23,511 nucleotides of DNA, from the IMG/VR virus record IMGVR_UViG_3300030098_002181, positions 1-23,511 of that record; one strand, given 5' to 3'. A program made the position numbers and the translations under genes. Positions 6,403 to 14,237 of this stretch are shown in pieces. The number at the start of each line of letters is the position of its first letter. Within the stretch, counting starts at the first letter, position 1. Origin of the DNA: a virus. The notes beneath the pieces are model-generated. The model searched no databases. It saw only the letters and a list, made by a program, of their open reading frames with translations, and was not told the origin of the DNA.

Positions 6403-9400
6403 CCGATAAAAGAAAAATTATTCGCGGTTCAGGTGGTGGAGGTTCGCCACCGCCCCCAAGACAACCGACAAGAACCCCTGACACGCTTCACAGTAAACAG
6501 TTTGCGACTTTCCTTGACCTTATATCAGAAGGAGAGATTGAAGGTTCTGCAACCGCTTCAAAAGAAGGTATAACAGATCGCACTTCAGCCGCTTATGTCA
6601 ACGCGTATTTAAAGGACGTCTTTCTAAATGATACCCCTGTTTTGCAAGCATCTGCAAATTCATCAAACCCTGCGGATTCAGATTTTAATTTTCAGAATGT
6701 TACTTTTACACCGCGTTTTGGAACTGCAAACCAGACAAAAGTTGATGGAATTGAAAGTTCTTCTTCAATCACGCCTGTCGGTGTAACAGTTACAACTTCA
6801 GCGCCAGTTACAAGACAGATTACAAATACAAATGTTGATCGGGTAAAAGTAACTGTCAGTTTTCCGCAGATACAAAAAGCAACAACAGATGGTGATCTTT
6901 TAGGCTCTACTGTTCAATTGAAAGTCGCTGTTCAATATAATTCAGGAGGTTTTACAGATGTAATTACAGATACGATTACAGGTCGAACCGCTGACGCATA
7001 TCAAAAAGATTATTCAGTAAAAATCACAGGTTCTTTTCCCGTTGATATAAGAGTTATAAGAGTTACCGCAGATTCAACAGATTCATCTTTAATAGATTCT
7101 TTTCAATTTGCCAGTTTTGCAGAAATAATTGATGATGCAAGTACTTATGCAAACTCAGCATATAACGCAATAAGGCTTGATTCTCAACAGTTCAGTTCAA
7201 TTCCACGCCGTAAATTCCGTATCCGCGGTATCAAAGTAAGGATTCCGGGCGCAGGCGCTTCTAGTTCAGGAACGCCAACTGTTGATTCTGCAACAGGCCG
7301 GATTGTTTATCCTGACGGCTATATATTTGGAGGTACTTTTCAGGCCGCGACTTGGTGTTCATGCCCTTCGATGATTTTGCTTGATCTTTTGACAACAGAA
7401 AGATATGGATTTGGAACGCATATTGCAGATTCAAACCTTGACTTGTTTTCTTTTGTAACCGCATCAAAATTTGCAAACACTCTTGTTGATGACGGTTTTG
7501 GCGGACAGGAGGCGCGTTTCTCATGTAACGTAAATATTCAATCTTCAAGTTCCGCGTTTGATTTAATAAATGAACTTGCGGGTGTCATGCGTTGTATGCC
7601 GATATGGTCAACAGGTAGTATTTTACTTGCTCAAGATTCCCCAAAAGATTCTTCTTTCCTTTTCTCACTCGCCAATATTTCAAGTGATGGTTTCAATTAT
7701 TCAGGTTCAAGTCTGAAGCAAAGACATTCTGTAATATCTGTCAGTTATTACAATATGGATTCGCAAGATATAGATTACGAAGTTTTTGAAAATACCACAC
7801 TTTCAGCAAAGATTGGAACTGTCGTTAAGCAAGTAAAAGGTTTCGCGTGTACATCGCGGGGTCAAGCGCAAAGATTGGCAAAAGCAATTGCATTTTCAGA
7901 AGCAAATGAAAGTGAATTAGTGACATTTACTACATCAATGGAAGGCGGTTTGATGTGTAGGCCGGGCGCTGTTATTAGTATCAATGACCCTGTTCGCGCG
8001 GGTGTTAGGCGTTCAGGAAGACTTAAAAGCGTTACTTCAACAACAGTTGTTACAGTTGACGATACAGAAAATACAGATTTACCCACAACAAACAGTCCGA
8101 CTTTATCTCTGATTTTGCCTGATGGCACAGTTGAGACAAAAGATATTTCAGATATTACAAATGGCGTTGTTACTGTTTCTGAAGCATTTTCACAGACGCC
8201 AAATGCAAACACAATCTATTTAATTCAAAATTCAACAGTTGAAGCGCAAAAATTTAGAGTAATAACAGTTGAAGAAACAGATTCAACAAATTATACAATT
8301 ACAGCTTTATCTTACATAAATGAAAAATACGCATTTATTGAAGATGGGGCATCTTTACCAACAAGAACAGTTTCAAAATTAAATGAGCTACAGCCGCCGC
8401 CTTCTAATCTTTCAGCCGTTGAAACAATCGTTCCGATTAACAATCAGGCCGTATCAAAAATATTTTTAAGTTGGCAGCCAATAGTCGGTGTCATTGAGTA
8501 TCAAGTTAATTATCGTTTTGAAAATGGTAACTATTTCACAGAAAGAGTTTCAAGACCTGATTTTCAAATAATGAATAGTCAGCTTGGAACTTATGAATTT
8601 CAAGTTTTTAGCTACAACGTAAACGGGCAACTTTCAGCAACTTCAAATGACCTTACTTTTGAAGCTGTTGGAAAAACTGCACTTCCACAAGACGTTTCAA
8701 ATGTAACTGTTGAACCTGTAAACGATCAATTTGTAAGATTACGCTTTGATAAAGCAACAGACGTTGACGTGACCCACGGCGGCAACATTGTAGTCAGGCA
8801 CAGTAATTTGACGGATGGAACAGGCACTTTTACAAATTCTGTTGATATTATTCCCGCCCTACCGGGTAACGTATCAGAAACACTTGTCCCCGCTATTGAA
8901 GGGGAATATATTCTCAAATTCCGCGATGACGGCGGACGTCTTAGTTCTGGCGAAACTTCAGTTGTTGTTACAATCCCTGATGCGGTACCCAAACTTGCAA
9001 TTCTTACAGATAGAGAAGATACTGACGCAACACCTTTTAATGGTGCAAAAACAAATACATTTTTTGATTCAAATTTAAGTGGCCTAGTGCTTGGGTCAAC
9101 GACTGAGCTTGATTCCGTAGGTTTAATTGATTCTTTATCTTCAATTGATTTTCTTGGCGATATTGCTTCTTCTGGTAAATATGATTTTGTAAGTAATGTT
9201 GATTTTGGCGCAAAACAAGTCGTGAATCTGACCCGTCATATGGTTACAGAATCTTTTTATCCTAATGATTTAATTGATTCAAGAACAGCTTTAATTGATG
9301 TTTGGACAGATATTGACGCTCAAACGGCCTTTGATACAAACGCAAAGCTACTTGTTGCAATAACAGATTTAGACCCTGACTTATCGGTTTCGGCAACCTA

Positions 9401-10010
9401 CGCCCAAACTGGAACACAAATTGTAATAACAAAAGCAAATCACGGCTATGTAGCGGGAAATGTTATTGTTGTTGATTTTACTAGCGGAACAGGTATTGAT
9501 GGCGAATACGTTATTCAAAGTACAGGAAGTGTAAATGATTTTGTTTTGACAGGAACTACAAGTCAGACAACAAGCGGAAATTGCACTTACGGGGCTAATT
9601 TCACACCATTTGAGCCGATGGCAAATGGAACTTTTATCGGTAGAGGTTTTAAATTTAGAACACAATTAACAAGCGATGACCCTGCACAAAGTATTTTAAT
9701 CAAAGAACTTGGATATTCTGCAAATTTAATAAGAAGAACAGAGTCGCCGACAGCCGTTATTGCTTCAGGGACTTCTCGCAAATCGGTTTCTTTCATAAAT
9801 ACCTTTTTTACGGGTACTTCTGAACTTGGCGGGTCAACAACAGCACATCTTCCAACAATTGGAATTATTCTTGAAAATATGGAAAGCGGGGATTTTTTCA
9901 GCCTTCACAACATTACCGGAAGCGGCTTTGATATAGATGTTAAAAATGGTTCAAGTTTTGTTGATAGGAATTTTAGATATACCGCTGTCGGATTTGGGCG
10001 CGGTTCCTAG
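6399..10010 (+). CDS. Tail tip / host-specificity protein, lambda gpJ-like
   Basis: A 1203-aa protein beginning MTDKRKIIRGSGGGG with a Pro-rich stretch and TLHSKQFATFLDLISEGEIE (about residues 28-47), the classic gpJ opening. The N-terminal two thirds (about 1-660) are the central tip hub with segments such as RRKFRIRGIKVRIPG and 'DLINELAGVMRCMPIWSTGS'. About 664-860 look like fibronectin type III modules (LSWQPIVGVIEYQVNYR; 'YEFQVFSYNVNGQLS'). About residues 998-1068 hold a Thr/Ser/Gly-rich beta domain closely related in pattern to the insert in the gpM-like protein. The C-terminus (about 1090-1203) is likely the receptor-proximal part or the fibre attachment point. The next gene encodes a fibre, so receptor binding may be shared. 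Confidence 0.93.
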   Translation: MTDKRKIIRGSGGGGSPPPPRQPTRTPDTLHSKQFATFLDLISEGEIEGSATASKEGITDRTSAAYVNAYLKDVFLNDTPVLQASANSSNPADSDFNFQNVTFTPRFGTANQTKVDGIESSSSITPVGVTVTTSAPVTRQITNTNVDRVKVTVSFPQIQKATTDGDLLGSTVQLKVAVQYNSGGFTDVITDTITGRTADAYQKDYSVKITGSFPVDIRVIRVTADSTDSSLIDSFQFASFAEIIDDASTYANSAYNAIRLDSQQFSSIPRRKFRIRGIKVRIPGAGASSSGTPTVDSATGRIVYPDGYIFGGTFQAATWCSCPSMILLDLLTTERYGFGTHIADSNLDLFSFVTASKFANTLVDDGFGGQEARFSCNVNIQSSSSAFDLINELAGVMRCMPIWSTGSILLAQDSPKDSSFLFSLANISSDGFNYSGSSLKQRHSVISVSYYNMDSQDIDYEVFENTTLSAKIGTVVKQVKGFACTSRGQAQRLAKAIAFSEANESELVTFTTSMEGGLMCRPGAVISINDPVRAGVRRSGRLKSVTSTTVVTVDDTENTDLPTTNSPTLSLILPDGTVETKDISDITNGVVTVSEAFSQTPNANTIYLIQNSTVEAQKFRVITVEETDSTNYTITALSYINEKYAFIEDGASLPTRTVSKLNELQPPPSNLSAVETIVPINNQAVSKIFLSWQPIVGVIEYQVNYRFENGNYFTERVSRPDFQIMNSQLGTYEFQVFSYNVNGQLSATSNDLTFEAVGKTALPQDVSNVTVEPVNDQFVRLRFDKATDVDVTHGGNIVVRHSNLTDGTGTFTNSVDIIPALPGNVSETLVPAIEGEYILKFRDDGGRLSSGETSVVVTIPDAVPKLAILTDREDTDATPFNGAKTNTFFDSNLSGLVLGSTTELDSVGLIDSLSSIDFLGDIASSGKYDFVSNVDFGAKQVVNLTRHMVTESFYPNDLIDSRTALIDVWTDIDAQTAFDTNAKLLVAITDLDPDLSVSATYAQTGTQIVITKANHGYVAGNVIVVDFTSGTGIDGEYVIQSTGSVNDFVLTGTTSQTTSGNCTYGANFTPFEPMANGTFIGRGFKFRTQLTSDDPAQSILIKELGYSANLIRRTESPTAVIASGTSRKSVSFINTFFTGTSELGGSTTAHLPTIGIILENMESGDFFSLHNITGSGFDIDVKNGSSFVDRNFRYTAVGFGRGS

Positions 10011-10044
10011 AATTATGATAATCTTAAGTAAAAATAGATAGAAA

Positions 10045-11559
10045 ATGGCAACGCATGATTATGTTCTAGATAATGCCACAGGGGCGAATTTTCGTTCAGA
10101 CCTGAACAATGCTTTGGCCGCGATTGTAAGTAATAATTCATCATCAACTGAACCTTCTACAAAATACGCTTATCAATGGTGGGCAGATACAAATGAAGGC
10201 GTTTTAAAAATAAGAAATAGTTCAAACGATGGGTGGGTAACTTTATTGCAACTTGACGGAACTTTGACGCTTGAAGATGGTTCTGCAAGTGCGCCCGCTT
10301 TAGGTTTTAGGGATGATTTAAATACTGGTATTTTTTCAAGTGCGGCTGATACTGTCGATGTAACTTGCGGAGGAACCACAAGGGGAAGTTTTTCTTCCTC
10401 TGGTTTGACAGTTACAGGAAATGTTACTGCAACAACTTTTGTCGGTGATGTAGACGCCGTTGATGGGGATTTTGACGGAACTTTAGAAGCTGATGCAATT
10501 ACTGTTGCGGGTGTGGCTTTAAATACGGTCATAGCGGGTGTTGCTTCTACAAATGTTACTGTCGCAGATGAATCTTCAGATACAACTTGTTTTCCTTTAT
10601 TTGTAACAGCAGCAACAGGTGACCTACCGCCAAAGTCAGGTTCAAATCTATCTTTTAATTCTTCTAATGGAACATTAACGGCAACAGCTTTTTCTGGAGA
10701 CGGCTCTGCCCTTACAGGGGTTGGTGGTACAACAATAAATAACAACGCAAATAACAGAGTTATTACTGGTTCTGGAAGTGCTAATACTTTAGAAGGTGAA
10801 TCTGAATTGACTTATGATTCTGGTACACTTAATCTTATCCCAGCTTCTGGCGAAGGTAGAATACTTGTTATTGGTAGCGAAGGAGAAGACGCAAGATTAA
10901 GTTTAGTTTCTGATGATGGAGATGACCATATAGACCAATACAATATTGAAGCAAGAGCAAGTGATAACTCATTTAGGATAGATCAATTTTCTGGAGGTTC
11001 GCGTGTTGATAGATTATCAATAGACACAGAGGCTTCAGGTGGTAATGTAACTATACATACTGGAAACCTCGTAATTGGAACTTCTGGTAAAGGTATTGAC
11101 TTTAGTGCTACCTCTGGAACAGGAACAAGTGAGCTTTTTGACGATTATGAAGAGGGAACTTTCAGTCCAGAATTTAACTCTGGTTCTGCTTCAAGTGCTT
11201 GTTATGATAGTGGGGTAAGTTATTCATCACAAGTTGGTGTATATAGAAAAGTCGGTCATGTTGTTCATTTTATAATTAAATTACAAGTATCATCTGGAAC
11301 TCTTAAAAGTGGTAGTTTACAAATAAACAATTTACCATTTACGTCTGGAAATTTTAGCAGTTTTGCAACAGCAGGTGGTGCTTCTTATGGTTTCACAACT
11401 GGATATTTTTCCGATACTGCAGATTTACCAACAATATTTCAAAGTCCCGGTTCATCCCATCTCCAATTTTTTAAAACTGATGGTAATAACTTTTTAGGTA
11501 CTAATCTAGCACAAGCGGCAGGTCGATTTGACCTACATGGACATTATTTCACTTCATAG
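10045..11559 (+). CDS. Tail fibre protein, mosaic
   Basis: A 504-aa protein. Residues 1-75 (ATHDYVLDNATGANFRSDLN... YQWWADTNEGVLKIRNSS) form an N-terminal module common in marine phage fibres, as I recall it. Then comes a Thr/Gly/Val-rich shaft with repeats such as 'GFRDDLNTGIFSSAADTVDV' and 'TVTGNVTATTF'. From about residue 230 (NNRVITGSGSANTLEGESEL) to the DDYEEGTF motif (about 368) is another widespread fibre segment, followed by a ~130-residue C-terminal head with 'QVGVYRKVGHVVHF', probably the receptor-binding or trimerising tip. Codon use changes near base 10740: GCG and GCC alanine codons are frequent before it and almost absent after, and Thr ACT becomes common. Inferred role: primary host adsorption. 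Confidence 0.85.
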   Translation: MATHDYVLDNATGANFRSDLNNALAAIVSNNSSSTEPSTKYAYQWWADTNEGVLKIRNSSNDGWVTLLQLDGTLTLEDGSASAPALGFRDDLNTGIFSSAADTVDVTCGGTTRGSFSSSGLTVTGNVTATTFVGDVDAVDGDFDGTLEADAITVAGVALNTVIAGVASTNVTVADESSDTTCFPLFVTAATGDLPPKSGSNLSFNSSNGTLTATAFSGDGSALTGVGGTTINNNANNRVITGSGSANTLEGESELTYDSGTLNLIPASGEGRILVIGSEGEDARLSLVSDDGDDHIDQYNIEARASDNSFRIDQFSGGSRVDRLSIDTEASGGNVTIHTGNLVIGTSGKGIDFSATSGTGTSELFDDYEEGTFSPEFNSGSASSACYDSGVSYSSQVGVYRKVGHVVHFIIKLQVSSGTLKSGSLQINNLPFTSGNFSSFATAGGASYGFTTGYFSDTADLPTIFQSPGSSHLQFFKTDGNNFLGTNLAQAAGRFDLHGHYFTS

Positions 11560-11615
11560 ACCGAGCTATGTCTCTAAACTAAGCCTAAACCTGTTTTAAT
11601 CGGAGATTAATCCTA

Positions 11616-11903
11616 ATGGCACTTACAGAGTCAATCGAATACGACAAGATAGAGGTCGTGGGCATTTATAAAGCGGTGCAAATAAGAAAGGCAACAGTCA
11701 TTAAAAAAGATGGCAACGAATTAACAAGATCTTTTGAAAGATATGTACTGCAAGCTGGTACGTTAGATGATTCTGATAACCTAGTAGATACTGATTTATC
11801 AGCACAGCCAGCCGAAGTATCTGCAATATGTAACGCTGCGTGGACTGATGATGTCAAAGCTGCGTGGAAGGCTAAACTGATAGCAGACAAACCATCTGAA
11901 TAA
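11616..11903 (+). CDS. Small protein following the tail fibre, 95 aa
   Basis: A 95-aa acidic protein (MALTESIEYDKIEVVGIYKA... RSFERYVLQAGTL... WTDDVKAAWKAKL). A clear Shine-Dalgarno core GGAG (11602-11605) lies 10 bases before the ATG. The pattern, a strand-rich front that includes 'IEYDKIEVVG' and an Ala/Trp-rich helix at the end, resembles small proteins I recall directly after fibre genes in marine phages, but no function is known to me. Position suggests a fibre-associated, chaperone or virion role (inference). Its stop shares one base with the next ATG. Confidence 0.7.
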   Translation: MALTESIEYDKIEVVGIYKAVQIRKATVIKKDGNELTRSFERYVLQAGTLDDSDNLVDTDLSAQPAEVSAICNAAWTDDVKAAWKAKLIADKPSE

Positions 11904-12103
11904 TGTCAAAAAAACTAACACGAATAGATCAGATCAAACTAGACATGACAGTTGCAATTGATGAAGGCAACAAAATTCAACAAAAAATTCAAGAGCTAGT
12001 AACTGCTCGTGATTCTATTAAAATGAAGATTTTTTCTTGTCAAGAAAGAATTGCTGAACTTGAAAATTTTGAAAAAGAAGAGATAAAAGAAAAAGTTAAT
12101 TAA
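11903..12103 (+). CDS. Small coiled-coil protein, 66 aa
   Basis: A 66-aa, almost wholly helical protein (KLTRIDQIKLDMTVAIDEGN... ERIAELENFEKEEIKEK) with heptad spacing of Ile/Leu/Met, so a coiled coil is likely. It is coupled to the upstream gene by TAATG. Its 3' end overlaps by eight bases the end of the opposite-strand 42-aa ORF. Function not recognised. Confidence 0.65.
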   Translation: MSKKLTRIDQIKLDMTVAIDEGNKIQQKIQELVTARDSIKMKIFSCQERIAELENFEKEEIKEKVN

Positions 12104-12224
12104 TTTTCTCGTTCATTTGTTTTGTCATAACCCCAAGAGTCAGATATAAAGGCGCCAATGCACATATTCCACAAAAGGTTATAATTGTACAAGGTACTAA
12201 CGCACGAAGTAGGGCTGATCTCAT
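12096..12224 (-). CDS. Possible 42-aa single-span membrane protein
   Basis: An ATG-to-TAA ORF on the minus strand that fills the otherwise empty gap 12104-12222. The product has a natural-looking topology: basic N-terminus (MRSALLRA), a hydrophobic span (LVPCTIITFCGICALAPLYL) and a short polar C-terminus (TKQMNEKIN). Against it: no Shine-Dalgarno sequence is visible upstream, and its ATG is on the opposite strand from, and overlaps, the ATG of the next plus-strand gene (12222-12224 against 12223-12225). A small phage membrane protein (lysis or exclusion) is possible; nothing in the sequence decides. Confidence 0.4.
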   Translation of the reverse strand: MRSALLRALVPCTIITFCGICALAPLYLTLGVMTKQMNEKIN

Positions 12225-12420
12225 GGCAAGGATTTCTCAAATATTATCTATTTTAAGTTTTATAATCAGCGCGTCAATGTTAGGCGCGGGCGTCTATGGT
12301 TACATGATGGTAACAAGTGATGATTTCAAAGAAAAAATGATTCAACAAGTTATTGATAAAATACCCTTACCAGAAGTTCCCAAAATACCAAAAACAACAG
12401 GCAACGTAATTCCATTTTAA
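12223..12420 (+). CDS. Single-span membrane protein with Pro-rich tail, 65 aa
   Basis: A 65-aa protein with a membrane helix at about residues 6-30 (ILSILSFIISASMLGAGVYG) and an outside or periplasmic tail that ends IPLPEVPKIPKTTGNVIPF. The Ile/Pro pattern of this tail continues directly in the next ORF. The stop TAA is followed two bases later by the TTG start of that ORF in the -1 frame, so the two may be translated as a coupled pair or be two parts of one gene. Role unknown. Confidence 0.65.
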   Translation: MARISQILSILSFIISASMLGAGVYGYMMVTSDDFKEKMIQQVIDKIPLPEVPKIPKTTGNVIPF

Positions 12421-12422
12421 TT

Positions 12423-13151
12423 TTGGAAATACCAGAAATTAATATTCCCAACATACATATTCCAGAACCTATCCATATTGAACCGCCTATCGTCCTTGAT
12501 ACGCCTGTTTCTATTGATATGGGCGTTCCTGTTATTGATGCGCCTTGCGCTGTTGTACGCGATTCTCTAACAGGTGGTAAAGATCATTTTAATAACGACC
12601 CCGATGGAAATGTTGCCTTATGTGATCACACCGCACCATTTTATTTTGCCCCTGATTATTCGCCATCTGCAAAAATAATTACACCAAAACAAAACACCAA
12701 AACAGAAGCGCCAGAAATACCAGATATAAAAACGCCAGAAATTCCAAAAACAAAAGAAAATAATGATAATAACGTTATTGAAGAAAAAGAAATTGATTGC
12801 CCTGCGAAAAACCAACGATTCAGATTAAATGATCTAAGAAACGCAGAGGCGCAAGAAAAAGTTGTCGGCTTTGAAGTAATAAATGGAAAATGTGTGGAAT
12901 TATGGGGTAAAACTAATTTTGTCGATAGAAACCTTCCCTCGTCTTCCGTAGTAGCAACGACTTTAGTGGTAACTATTGTCGCAACATCCGCCGCAACTGC
13001 TACGCCTTTTTTGACAAGACTGCTAAAACCAATATTTAAACAGATAATAAATCGCGCAAAAAAACTAATTGGCAAAAAGTCAGGAACTAAATTCAGTTCT
13101 TCTTCTCGTTTGAAGAAACAGAAACTTCTTTCAAAGAATGTTGATGATTAA
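12423..13151 (+). CDS. Ile/Pro-repeat protein with C-terminal membrane anchor
   Basis: A 242-aa ORF with a TTG start. Residues 1-40 are a run of Ile-Pro repeats (EIPEINIPNIHIPEPIHIEP). About 41-80 hold two cysteines (PCAVVRDSLTGGKDH, VALCDHTAPFYFAPDY). About 92-110 is another Pro-rich linker (TEAPEIPDIKTPEIPKTKEN), then a second cysteine pair (IDCPAKNQRF, GKCVELWG at about 125-155). A membrane helix follows (about 171-195, VVATTLVVTIVATSAATATP), then a cationic amphipathic helix (about 199-225, LLKPIFKQIINRAKKLIGKK). Paired cysteines would fit disulphides outside the cytoplasm, but the ORF has no signal peptide of its own; the preceding ORF could supply a membrane span if the two are joined. 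Its 3' end overlaps the convergent gene by 59 bases. Function unknown. Confidence 0.6.
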   Translation: MEIPEINIPNIHIPEPIHIEPPIVLDTPVSIDMGVPVIDAPCAVVRDSLTGGKDHFNNDPDGNVALCDHTAPFYFAPDYSPSAKIITPKQNTKTEAPEIPDIKTPEIPKTKENNDNNVIEEKEIDCPAKNQRFRLNDLRNAEAQEKVVGFEVINGKCVELWGKTNFVDRNLPSSSVVATTLVVTIVATSAATATPFLTRLLKPIFKQIINRAKKLIGKKSGTKFSSSSRLKKQKLLSKNVDD

Positions 13152-13803
13152 TTAACGTATTGCTTGGATTTGTTAATTCGACATCTTCGCATAATTTATA
13201 GTACTTTGTTCCTTTTTTCCAGTTATACCCCTTAGATAAAAGATCGCCGCATGTTTTCAAACGTCCGAGTTCAAGCGCGTACATATTGTCGTTTATTCTT
13301 GCCTGAATTAAATCTGATTGTCTTTGTTGCGCTTCGCGGCATAACCTGACTGCCTTACGATCAAGTGAAATATTCCAAGATAAACTGATTCCCGGCGAAA
13401 TATTATATGTATCTTTTTGCGCTGTTCTTATTGTTTTATAACCGATAATTTGGCCGGGGTTGTCGGGGTCGCCATCGCCTATAGTTACGCCGTTTGCATC
13501 TGTCGCGCCTTCTGTATCTTTTACTGAATATATAGGGTCTAGATAATAGTCTTGATAAGGTTTTGTAAATGAAGCTGAAGAAGTGACAAAAGGCTGGATA
13601 ACTAAAGTATCAGATTGACAGACTACAGTATTACCGCCGACTTGATTTTGAAATTGTCTTGTCGGCATATTCATCACGCCTAAATTTGTAACGCTTCCAG
13701 ACGAATTTGATACTGGATTATTTGTCATATTGGTATTGGCATAAGTTGGAAACTGGACAGAAAAAAATAATATTGCGCCTGCTATCTTAAATTTTTTTAT
13801 CAT
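13093..13803 (-). CDS. Exported protein with signal peptide, 236 aa
   Basis: The last gene of the four-gene minus-strand operon. Residues 1-22 (MIKKFKIAGAILFFSVQFPTYA) are a typical Sec signal peptide with cleavage expected after TYA. The mature part opens Asn/Ser-rich, then has a strand-rich middle with an Asp/Gly loop (GVTIGDGDPDNPGQIIGYKT, about 130-150) and a charged helical end. Four cysteines (about residues 59, 155, 183, 202; motifs VVCQSD, RLCREAQ, KTCGDLL, KLCEDVE) could make two disulphides. The start overlaps the upstream stop by four bases (ATGA). Exported non-lytic proteins are unusual in phage genomes. No enzymatic motif is seen; the family is not recognised with certainty. Confidence 0.75.
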   Translation of the reverse strand: MIKKFKIAGAILFFSVQFPTYANTNMTNNPVSNSSGSVTNLGVMNMPTRQFQNQVGGNTVVCQSDTLVIQPFVTSSASFTKPYQDYYLDPIYSVKDTEGATDANGVTIGDGDPDNPGQIIGYKTIRTAQKDTYNISPGISLSWNISLDRKAVRLCREAQQRQSDLIQARINDNMYALELGRLKTCGDLLSKGYNWKKGTKYYKLCEDVELTNPSNTLINHQHSLKEVSVSSNEKKN

Positions 13804-14237
13804 TGTGTAAAAGTGGACGTTGATTCAGTTACAGATTGAACTTCAATAGTGCGGTCTATATGGACATAAGAATTTAGCCCCGGCCCAATATACGACTCGT
13901 GAAATTGAGTTGCCGCGCCTGCTGTCGATTGCTTCCATTGGGGTTTAGTAGTCAAATTTATTCCTGTTGTTGTTGATGTAACGCCGTTAATTGTTTGTGT
14001 TGCCCCTGCAATCGCTTCAGGACTGATCGTTCCGCCTGCCGTGACCGCTTCGACATTGGTTCCGCCTGTTGTGTACTGATACCCCGTAGAATAAGAATAA
14101 GACTGAATTATTTCCCGTGTTGATTGTGAACTTGTTGTTCGAGATATAGAACTTCCGGCCGAAAAATTAGGAATAACTGGAATAGCAAAACAGGGCGAAC
14201 TGGAGAATAAAAAAAGGCTTATAAATAAGCGCCGCAT
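13800..14237 (-). CDS. Exported Thr/Ser-rich protein, 145 aa
   Basis: Residues 1-18 (MRRLFISLFLFSSSPCFA) form a Sec signal peptide; cleavage is likely after CFA, and there is no lipobox. The mature protein is rich in Thr, Ser and Gly with alternating patterns expected of beta strands. About residues 105-130 read STAGAATQFHESYIGPGLNS and then YVHIDRTIEVQSVTEST. The block TAGAAT-x-F-x-ES-[FY]-I recurs in the neighbouring exported protein, so the two are probably related. It is joined to both neighbours by overlapping start/stop codons, so the exported proteins should be made together. Confidence 0.75.
   Translation of the reverse strand: MRRLFISLFLFSSSPCFAIPVIPNFSAGSSISRTTSSQSTREIIQSYSYSTGYQYTTGGTNVEAVTAGGTISPEAIAGATQTINGVTSTTTGINLTTKPQWKQSTAGAATQFHESYIGPGLNSYVHIDRTIEVQSVTESTSTFTQ

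Noticed and set aside
10173-10745. 190-aa minus-strand ORF opposite the tail fibre
   Set aside because: Shadow of the fibre gene; composition (Val/Pro/Ser/Ala-rich without folds) follows from the plus-strand Thr/Gly/Ala codons, and it has no RBS.
12411-12425. Canonical -1 slippery heptamer joining the 65-aa and 242-aa ORFs
   Set aside because: The bases before the stop (CCA TTT TAA) do not form X-XXY-YYZ, and slippage of the Phe tRNA onto ATT is poor.
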